Assembly (NCBI GenBank): GCA_963678705.1
Contig: OY783211.1
Coordinates: 15,266,603-15,330,602, forward strand
Length of the DNA stretch: 64,000 nt
Reading direction: 5' to 3'
Origin: Panorpa germanica
Lineage: Eukaryota; Arthropoda; Insecta; Mecoptera; Panorpidae
In this document: piece after piece, positions 1 through 38,492 of the stretch
How the letters are laid out: each line of letters starts with the position of its first letter
Numbering within the stretch: position 1 is the first letter of the stretch
The notes under the pieces: generated by a model
Seen by the model: only the letters and a program-made list of their open reading frames with translations
Told to the model about the DNA's origin: nothing
Databases searched by the model: none
Program-made: the position numbers and the translations under genes

Positions 1-28406
<28,406 letters not shown>

Positions 28407-28740
28407 TTTTTATTGTAAAACACTTATTTTTAACACATGTAAATAAAAAACTTATAAAAATTATACAAATAATTGTTTTTTATAATTATCTAAATAGTTA
28501 CAAAACACTTATTTAATTGTACATACTCTATATTTGAATAAATAGAACAATTTTGCACTTTTTTCTAACAGTTAATATGTTTTAGACTGCTTTTTATAAC
28601 AAAACTCCACATGCACAACGACGTAAAGATAATCTATGACTGAAAAGACTGACAGCTTGCTCACTGGAAAACCGTTGCGTTCGGGTGACGCCCGAATAAC
28701 GAAGTTTAACGACAGAGGGCATGAGTATAAAGATTGTACA
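28407..28740 (-). promoter_or_regulatory. zip: zip 5'UTR and probable promoter
   Basis: Directly upstream of the zip start. The first 150 bp is AT-rich leader; from about 28590 to 28720 the sequence becomes much richer in GC and CpG, standing out from the surroundings. On the minus strand it holds a TATA-like TTTATACTC (about 28729-28721), an initiator-like TCAGTC (near 28650) and a perfect GC-rich inverted repeat at 28680-28696 (TTCGGG-TGACG-CCCGAA). The start site cannot be fixed, and a leader intron is not excluded. Confidence 0.5.
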
Positions 28741-29550
28741 GATTTGAATTTAATTATATTTTTAAATAAAAAATCGTAGTTTAAATTTATTAGTGTATTA
28801 TTACTTTATATCCATATTAAATTAAAAAGAAAGGATTTTAAAGATTTCAAAATTGATTTCGTTCAGTTATTGAAAGTATTAATATACCGATAAATATATA
28901 TCGGTAGAACCACGGAGATTGTATAAAAAATAAAAACAAAGGCGCAAATATCTCATATTATTTTCAAATTAAATATAATTAGTTAATTATATGATATAAT
29001 TATAAGTATAAATAACACCTTATTATATATATCTTACATTTAGAACAAGTTGCGGTTAACCGACTTTATTATATAAAAAAATTATCGTAATTTAAAACAT
29101 CTACAAGATTCTACTTTAATATATTAATTATGAAAATTGATATTTAATATTTTATATATAAATTATGTAATGTTTATTTTTACATTGCAGAAATAATGCT
29201 TAGTTTTATTCATTTTGTAATTCGCATATAAGTCAAATGAGTCATATAGGACATAACCTTATTAGAATTCTTCACGTTTAATTGTGTTATTAACTTTTGA
29301 GTATGCAATAAGATTAGTTCTACTAATTACTGATAAATGTAAACATAAGCATAACAATGTGCTGCTTATTATAATAAGTTCCTTATGAAAATTTATGTAC
29401 TTGCTAAGCAATTGAGCGCGCGATTTAAAAAATTAAATGCTAAACGTCCATTCCATTTTATTTAAATTAGATTTAAATTAATATAAATTTTAATCTTTTA
29501 TTTTTAGTGAGTTCTTAAAAACGTTTCCAATTCTAATTAAATGAAATTAT

Positions 29551-29678
29551 AAAGATAACGCTTGTGTCTGTGTTCCGGCATTGTTTTTCCGGTATTATTA
29601 CCATTCTTTACCTCAAGGTGGAACCAGGTTCCATTACCTGAAAAGCACTACCGGAATAGAGACACATGCTTTATCTTT
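29551..29678. mobile_element. 128-bp foldback (hairpin) element
   Basis: The left arm AAAGATAACGCTTGTGTCTG then TGTTCCGG is matched by the right arm, whose reverse complement reads AAAGATAAAGCATGTGTCTC then TATTCCGG. Pairing continues inward to a centre with the palindrome GGAACCAGGTTCC. The whole element is one long imperfect hairpin, GC-richer than its flanks. It is either a tiny MITE or a hairpin RNA precursor; the sequence alone does not decide. Confidence 0.7.
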
Positions 29679-30880
29679 TCCCGGCTAATTAACTAAATAT
29701 TGCGATAACTTTTAGATAAATAGTATAAAACATTCTGAAATTTGAATAAAGCTGATAATTTTTAATAGAATTTCATTGCACAACATTACTAACTCACGTA
29801 CCTTCATTTTTTAAACAAGATTGTATAATAAATCCATTACTTTTAAAAGCGTAAATCAAAAACGATTGTATTTGTAAACAAGTTAAGCTATTTATTAAAA
29901 CAAATTATTTAAAAAATATTGTTTTATAACCATATGTTCAAAGATGATTTAAAATTACTTTATGGGCTAAGAAATTTTGAAAATTATGTTACAAATAAAT
30001 TAACCAATAAGAAAATACAAATTAATAGGCAAAAAATAATGATCATGACTATTACAGTGCTAATTACAGCAGATTTCACTGTAACATGTGCAATTTAAGT
30101 AACATTTAAAGCAAAACTAAACCAAGTTACTGTTTCTATCCAAATAAGGATAAGACAACTTGGGTTTTTTATTTTAGTGAAAGTGAACATGCTTAAAAGG
30201 TATTATTGCAATATTTAAGATGTTAATTCCCAACTCGACGTTAATGCGCACTTTAATACTTGATTGCTGCAGTGTTCCTCATACGAAGGTATCACATAAT
30301 ATTATTTCAAAACAGTACTTACAAAGTAGGTCATAGCCATACAAAATGTAATGATTTTTCATAGCATTTTATTCTTGTAAAAATTTATGGCATGCTGTTA
30401 AATTACAAAGTATTAAATCATATACTAGTTTAACGAAGTAAGCAATTCCATTTATGGATCTACGCGTCAGAATGGTTACAAATTTATTAAGGTAAAAAGT
30501 GATGTAGTGTATTTCAGAAAAACACCCATTAAGATGTAACCAAAAATATAGACATTTTTGACTTAAAAGAACAATCTATAGAAATTAAATAGATATAATG
30601 TACATTTTTGTATAGTTTACTATTCATTTTATAGATTTAAGTTCCGCTTTATTACCACCAGTAAATTTTTCAAGAAATTGCTTAAAGGTAAAAAATGTCC
30701 ACATAAATAAAATATTTAGTTAAACCAGCGATAACTTAAACCTAAAAAGAACAGTAGTTAATTGTCACAGAATAAATATCTCAAGAATGTTTACAATTTT
30801 TGTCGGCAACTGAATGTATGTTTCACAAACGTAAAAAAATTTAATTGACAACAACCAAGTTTAGCAAATATATCATTGGC

Positions 30881-30906
30881 CTGTGAATCGAACCCAAAGA
30901 CACAGT
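30881..30906 (-). repeat. SINE relic, copy 2
   Basis: On the minus strand it reads ACTGTGTCTTTGGGTTCGAT then TCACAG, containing a good B-box (GGTTCGATTCA). It shares at least 20 positions with the block at 19001-19030 in the opposite orientation. Confidence 0.5.
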
Positions 30907-30964
30907 TGTCTCTAGCAACACACTATATTTTTTCCAAATCCATATTTCCCGCAAAAATAAAATT

Positions 30965-30987
30965 CACGTGATTGTTCGGGAATTCCC
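30965..30987. promoter_or_regulatory. E-box next to a palindromic kappa-B site
   Basis: CACGTG (30965-30970) lies 7 bp from GGGAATTCCC (30978-30987), a perfect Rel/NF-kappa-B consensus. The pair sits about 2.6 kb upstream of the zip start. The motifs are seen; function is inferred and unproven. Confidence 0.35.
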
Positions 30988-32642
30988 GCCCTGCACCCAA
31001 TTACAAAACTTCTAATAAGTAATTTCTACTTACACAATGAAGAACATCTTCCTCCTAATTATTGACATCACACGTACAGTAAATACTGCACTGTAAGTAG
31101 ACTATTTGTAGACCACTATAAAGCAATCTTTGTGAGTAAAAATTAGGCACATATTCATTTAAACTTATCAATAAGTAAATTAATTTGATTTATATCGATA
31201 CACTGGAAAAAATTCAATCTTATAAAATTTGAATTCAATAAATTTAATAACGCAAAATTATTTCCTCCCTTGTTAAATTTTCTGCAAACGTCTATGTATA
31301 TAGAAGTCTATCTAGGTGGTGTTGAATCATTGAACTTCCTGTCGGATATACTAACCAGCGGATAAAGTATAAACTGGTACTCTCATTTCTTGTAAATATT
31401 TAGTGTTGAATCTACTCCATAAAGAATATTTGTAACTTTTACAGGTAGAATAATACAGGTACATAAATAGTTGTAGTAGTTCGTTTTTCAGACACTTAAA
31501 TTTTACCGAATAAATCTATTCAATCTTTGTTAAAAAAGCTTGCAAAAGTTTACTAAAAAAAACTAAAATATTGATTCATATATCTATTTGTAAAAGACAG
31601 ACTTTAGTAGTACTTACAATTATCAAAGTGAAAATATTTTAAATTATATTATACTAATAAAAAATAACAATTTATTGCATCTGAAATTATTTAGACTATG
31701 TAATGATTTTGAAATATATTGAATACTATTTAGTATACGTAATTTATTGTTATCATTAAGACACTTGGTGAACAACAAATAATAAAAACATTTACAATTA
31801 CAAAACTTGCATAAATAAAAGCAAAACTTGTGCTATATTAAATAAAAATACAACAATATTGTGGTAACTGCTGACTATTATCTTAAAAATAAATATAAAT
31901 ATTATATTGCAGGTATAGTTCATTTTATGGACATAACTTTACAAATGTACGCTAAATTAACAATATGACTAATATTTAGTATATTTAAGTAGTTATTTTT
32001 ATATTCTATTATAAGTAGATTTGTAAAGAAAAAATTACGTTATTAACGCAAGTTTTTAAGTTATGTATCTCAGTAAGTTAATTTCGAGAAATTTGTTTAA
32101 TATTTGAATCTATTATATGCAACAAACAAAACAAAAATTATTTAAATCACAATTACTTGAAAATACATAATATTCTCATATAAATATTTATATATATATA
32201 TAAAAAATTGTAACTCTTTACAACTTAAAATTAAATTTCGAAAACGATGCCTCTATGTTTCCAAATATATGACTTTCTTTACATTAATATATACAATTTA
32301 TATAATCTGAATCTTATGATGAATGATAATTATAATTTTCATTTTTTAAGATACTTTCTTACCGAAAATAGCGACGAGGATATATGAGAAATGAAAATAT
32401 GTTAAGACCTAATAATTATTATATAACTAATATATCTTAAAACATCGAGCCAAAATGCTTACTACTAAAAATATATTCATAATCCAATGGTAGTATATTT
32501 TGAATCATGTAAAAATCTTAAAATATACATTATACACATAAATTTTATATAAAAAATACATAAATATAAGTTTGTACTTTTGGCGTCTATTTCGAAATCA
32601 CTTGTTTAAAGTGTTGCATTTAGTTAACCGCAGGCTGAATAA

Positions 32643-32648
32643 TTTATT
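32643..32648 (-). terminator. Poly(A) signal AATAAA of the SUN-domain gene
   Basis: AATAAA on the minus strand, about 150 nt past the SUN stop codon. It is the nearest canonical hexamer. In AT-rich DNA such hexamers are common, so the choice is tentative. Confidence 0.4.
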
Positions 32649-32795
32649 TCACGCAAAAGAAGTTTAAATATTACTGGGCAAAGCACGAAGCTAAACGACA
32701 TTACCTACTCTAGAAATCGACATTATTTATAAGTAAAAAATGAAAATTATAACAAAAAACTTATTCTTAATATCTAATATTTTCACAAAAAAAAA

Positions 32796-33008
32796 TTATA
32801 CATCTGGATAACCATGAACCCTAAACCGATAAAGGCATGTGTAAACCTGATTTCCATGATTAGATTCTATCCTAAGTTCAACAAATTGATAAAGTTGTTC
32901 ATTTTCAAGATAATTGTCAACAGGAAAATATTGCAATGTTGTTGTATTATCCATATATGTGTACCTTCCAAACAATAACGGATCTTCATCTTTTTCTGTT
33001 AGTAAACC
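32796..33008 (-). CDS. SUN gene last coding exon (C-terminal half of SUN domain)
   Basis: Acceptor TTTTTTTAG, then GLLTEKDEDPLLFGRYTY, a loop and FPVDNY, then QFVELRIESNHGNQVYTCLY and RFRVHGYPDV with TAA at 32798-32796. VELRIESNHGN and YTCLYRFRVHG are the most conserved end of SUN domains. The cysteine in YTCLY is the position that pairs by disulphide with KASH proteins or the cation loop in SUN2. Confidence 0.95.
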   Translation of the reverse strand, partial: GLLTEKDEDPLLFGRYTYMDNTTTLQYFPVDNYLENEQLYQFVELRIESNHGNQVYTCLYRFRVHGYPDV

Positions 33009-36000
33009 CTAAAAAAATAATACAGCGTTATATTTCTGTGAAATATATAGAAATTAAAAACATATTTTAAATAAAAGAATATACCCAGACGGAGAAATTT
33101 TTTGGTGCAGAATCTATATTTCCATTAGCCACAATTTTTGCCGAAATGTGTTCGATTGTGAAACCCGATACTTTAATTGGCATGCTCAATTTAATCACTA
33201 GAAATGAAAAAAGAAGAGTTAAATATATAAAAATTAACCAATAAATATTATAACTTAAAAATTCTCAAACAAATTAAACAATGGTGATATAATTAAATTT
33301 TTTAAAATTGATTATGATTATGATTGAGGAAATGCTACCTAAATATCCTGGAAACCCTTGGAATGCCCAGCATTGTCCTGGTGCCACGTTAGGTGTAATT
33401 GCAGTTCGAGGTGAGTTTGTGTTATACCAGAGAGGGATTCCGTACCAAATATATTGTGAAGTTCTGGCATTGTAACTTTCTGTGCATCTGGTAGACACCA
33501 CATGGCCACCTCCTGATTCTAATGCATAATCAACCAAACCTGAAAACATTTTATTTTTTAATTGATGATTCTTACATTATACAAATCGCTAATGCAATGT
33601 TTACCTGTTTTATCAGCGTCATACAAAGCAATAGCATCACCAACAATTTTCCTGACAATAGCATAAGAAAAATCACCATTTTGCATATTTGCATTACCAA
33701 ATTCATTTTTAAGATTCGTCAAAATAGAATGTTGTTCATTTTTCAACTTTTCAATATCTAAACTGGTATTCATTCGTAGCTCATTTATTAAGTTTATTAG
33801 GTTATCTTTATCTTCAACAAAATGTTGCAAAATCCATGTCTTAAAATCTAAACTTCCATCGTATCCCATATTCTTAAGATAATTATTAAATTCAACATTA
33901 CGTTCTTCTAAAATCTTAATTCTGCTACCCAACATATTGTTATTATTTGATAATTCCAACAATTTAGTTTCAATTTCATTAAGTATTTGATTATTGTTTA
34001 ACTTATCATCTATCTTACTATTTATTAATGCACTTAAGTCATCATTTTTCAATATTTCTCTTAACAAAGTATCAACGTTATTATTAATGTTAATGTTATA
34101 ATTATTTTGTACAATATTTTCAATCTGTGCTTTATATTTGCCTGATAAAATATTATCATCAATTTTCTGTTCAACAATTAACTCCAAGATTTCTTTGTTT
34201 CGAATATTTCTTAACACCATTTCTGTAATTTGGGATATTTGTGCTTCACTTAGTTCATTACTATTCAAATTTGGATTCTTTTTAATATATAAATTAGAAT
34301 CTTTATTAAGATTTTGACTAGAGATTGTTTCAATTGACTCTGAGTATGGCACTGGTGACGATGTGCTGAATAACGCCGCACAATAAGTAAGGAGACCACC
34401 TCCAGCTAAGCTTAAATAACTAAAAATCAAAATTATTCCACTGTATAGAAAACTCAATAGAGCAGTAAGAGATCGCAATAAAAATGGAAATATTTCGCTT
34501 AAAAATTGCGTCACGGAGGATGAGGCACTAACAGCTTGGGTGCTCACAAAATTTAAAACGTTTGCACTAAAATTTAGAATGATGTTGCCAAGAGCTGATG
34601 GGAATTCACTTACGTAGGCCAGACCAGAAACTATGAATTTATAAAATTGATTTGGTATATACAAAATGGTGTCACTAATGTTAGCTGGTATATTGTATAG
34701 AGAGTCTTTTATTGTCGAAGGTACTGAAGATGCTAACTCAGCTGTATAGTTTAACGCATTCTGGAGATCATCTTGTTGCAAAGAGAATAACCACCAAACT
34801 GAAAGAAATCGATAAATAAAATTAGTATAATTATTAAATAAAAACTACTATATAACTGATTACTATACTATTGCTAAACTATACTATTAATATGATGTTA
34901 TTCGATCTGTTTTATTGCATTTAATAATTTCTTTTGGATTAACAGCATCGTAAAACTTGATTTTTGGATTATTAAAATTTTAAGATAACCTTTTTACAGA
35001 TTAAAGGATTATACAGTATCTTTAAGTTCCTAAAATAAAACCATTTTAGGTATAATTCTTATATTATATACATTGAATACACAAAAATTTATTCAGCCAT
35101 TATCAAAAATTAATATTTCTAAAATTACAAACAAGAAATCAACAATTAATTACCTTAGAAAAATTCTATATAAATGATAAATTTTTATTATATTTTTATT
35201 TTTGATGATGGCCGAAATGGTTTTTCGAGTTGTACACTCACCCAAATATTATGATGATTTTCAAATCCCTTGGCTGCGATAAATCATCAATTTATGATTT
35301 TTCATTATGCATTTTCTTTTTTTTTAATAATATACGGTTGTATTCATTTTAAACAGTATAACGTAGATTTTCTTTTCTATTTTGTGTAATAACTCTTAAT
35401 TATCATTCGGCCACCATCTTGATTTCATAACACCAATTGCTTAATTAAAGGAACATTAGGAAAATACTTGAAAATGTATTTGGAAATATATAATGTATTA
35501 TGGTTTATTCACGCGATAAGGATATCTGCTGAAATATTTGGAATAGATCTAGAAGTTTGTAAATAACTGTGCGAACTGTATCTTCTTAGTTTTGTTACCA
35601 TATACAGACACTACCTACAATAACCTTTTTCAAATTAAAAAGTATATGAAACGTAAAATAAAAACAAATACTTTTATACACTGAGAATACATATATTAAA
35701 TAAATTAACAAATATATTGATGACATATTTCTTTAAACATTTCATGTTTATGATAGATACTATAAATAACTATATATATATACGTTCTATGATATTACAA
35801 TAAATATACATTTCACTATATAGTTTGATTCAAATAAAGCACCAAAAATAATCAAATGATAGATATAAGACTATTAAAAACATTAAACTTTAATAATAAA
35901 AATTATGATGACATAATATTAAATACGACACCTGCAGTTTGGCGGTTAGGCCGCAAACTATTCAGCTTGTTTTAGTAAATGTAGAAACTAAAACGTTTTC

Positions 36001-38435
36001 AGTAAAAGTGATCAAAAATTGTATAAGTCTATTTTAAATAAAGAAAATGCATATTACTTATTTGAAAAGTCTATATAGGAATACATATTGCCTGAATGAT
36101 AAAATTTGGTAATCATAAAAGTAACGTATTCTATAACAATAATTAAAAATAACAAGCATGCATATAAATTTATTTTTAATTGCCATTTAATTAATAAAAT
36201 TTGTTAGTAACTTTATAACAAAACCATATTCTTTAAGAGGAGTTCCAAAGATGTACTGATTGATGTATAATTAAAAGAAAAAAGAAATATAATGAGTTTT
36301 TAAATTAAAGTTGGAGAATTCTAGAAAGCGATTTTTATTACCCGTGACAATTTTAATTACTTGCTTCAAGTCTAACAATTTTTGGAACTCGACCTAATAT
36401 AATATTGAATTTAATAATTTATGTCAGATCTAACTAAAAAATTGCAGTCACTTTTGTGCTTTAAGTTATTATGTTAACTAATATAGCACAGCTACATTGA
36501 GAGATTATGTTTTCATATAGATGACTGTGACCTAAACTAAAAGCAGATATATATTTGAGATTTAAAGTTTAAAATATTATGCAATAAATTGAGTCTTTTA
36601 AAAATAATATTTTACTCTATTTAGAGATCATTAATTAATTGTACTTTCAAATAATTTTAATATGAAAAAATCCATGCAATAAAAAGTTCATAGTATCAAA
36701 AAACGAAACCGAAAGAAATTTAACAAAAATTAAATCGCATGCAAATAATGAATTAATAATTATTCTGTTAAATAGTTTATAGCATTGTTCGCGAATACTG
36801 CTGCTTCATGCCACAGACTATATAACTCTTGGCCGCCATTGTACGAAGCTAATTTAAACATTTCATAATATTCATTTAGAGATTCGGAGGCATCGTTGGT
36901 GTATTCAGACAATGGTTTTGGGAAAGGATTAAGATTGGGAATATTGATCTCATAGTTGGATTCATCAAGCAAGAGATATAAATAAAATCCTGCAAATAAG
37001 AAATATAAAAATTTATTATTTTATTATTGTTAATGCATATATTGTTTTATATTTTTATACGGCGGGGTAAAATATAGATAGAAAGTTGAAATTTGATATA
37101 TGACTTTGCAATACTACTTTTTCTCTTTTCATAAAATACGTAAATATTGAAAAGATATAGAAATTATCATCATATACACTTTCTACTTTGTTTCATTTAA
37201 AAAACAATCTTTTATTATTAAATTTTCTGAAAAAATGAAGTTAGGGACTCCACAGAGTAGAATATATCGGTTATAAAAACTAAGACATTTTTCAGACGCG
37301 TGTGACATTTTTTACAACTCATAATTCTTGTGGTTTTATTAATTTTGGTTTAATACTTTCACAAAAAAAGCCTCTTTAAAATAACAACACGCAATTCATT
37401 TAAATATGAAAGATACTATGATACTTTTGAGATACTATTTTGTTACGCTTATATCTTTGAATTTTAGCGAATAAAGTAATAAAAATTAAACTCACCTCCC
37501 AAAATTGCTAAAGGTACCAAAACCAAAAGCCACAACAATTTGCTACTGGGACGTGGAGCAACGGAACCTGATGATGAATCTCCTCTCCAGCGTAGCAACG
37601 TGCAATCAATCAATAGGACAGTTCCCATCAGCCAATATATCCAAGACATAACGTGCAGTCCCGCCAACGTTAGACGAGATGTAATGCGGGAAAACAAAGC
37701 TGAAAAATTAATACCATATTAATATGTACATAATAACATAATGTCTGTCTCAACGTATACGTTCAAGAATAATAATAACTGGGAAGTAGAAGAATGGCTG
37801 GAGAACATAAAAAGTTCAAGATAGTAGAGGAAGAGAAAATAGAGGAACTGAGTTTAAGAAAAGTAATAAAGTAATAATTTGTTAAGTGGAAAAGCCATGC
37901 CAACCCTGATCGATTTCGCACAAATAGTATAGTATTGATTCAGAAACTATTAAAAAAATACGACATACATTTCTGTTCTGTTGTTTGGAAGCTGCTACGA
38001 AGTGGAGTTCTGTATACGCTTGCATTTGCATCAACATTTCTTGTAAACAAATTTCTGAACCAAGTAGTGACACTCAATATTTTGATCCATATCAATTGGT
38101 ACCACTTTTTGTCCATATGTTGTTGCATATATCTTTCATTTCTATAATTATTATCAATTTCATCTGATCCCAAGAAACTTTGCAACTTTCTTTTTACCTT
38201 ATTCACGTCAGTCTGTGATGTATGAACATGTGTTTGACGATATTTTTCAAAATTGATATTATTTGAATTTGTAAATGATGCTACTCGTTCTGAATATCCT
38301 GATAATGATCTGCGGGACATATTAGGCATAGCAACGTATCCATTTGCAATTTCTCGTCGGTGGGGTGAACGTTTTGAATAGGTGTAATCAGTTTTAGGAT
38401 ATTTGCTAAAAAATATTTAAAGCAATTAGAGAAAA

Positions 38436-38492
<57 letters not shown>

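Larger units (their letters stand above)
28741..32642. other. Intergenic region between zip and the SUN-domain gene
   Basis: AT-rich sequence with no supported coding frame on either strand. It contains the foldback element 29551-29678, the SINE relic at 30881-30906, and the E-box/kappa-B pair at 30965-30987. It is upstream of zip and downstream of the SUN gene, so any enhancer here most likely serves zip. Confidence 0.7.
34799..37495 (-). other. SUN gene intron containing the alternative last exon
   Basis: The 2.7 kb intron in the full-length model. It holds the alternative terminal exon 36760-36989 and its possible poly(A) signal. The remaining sequence is AT-rich with no other supported exon. 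Confidence 0.8.
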
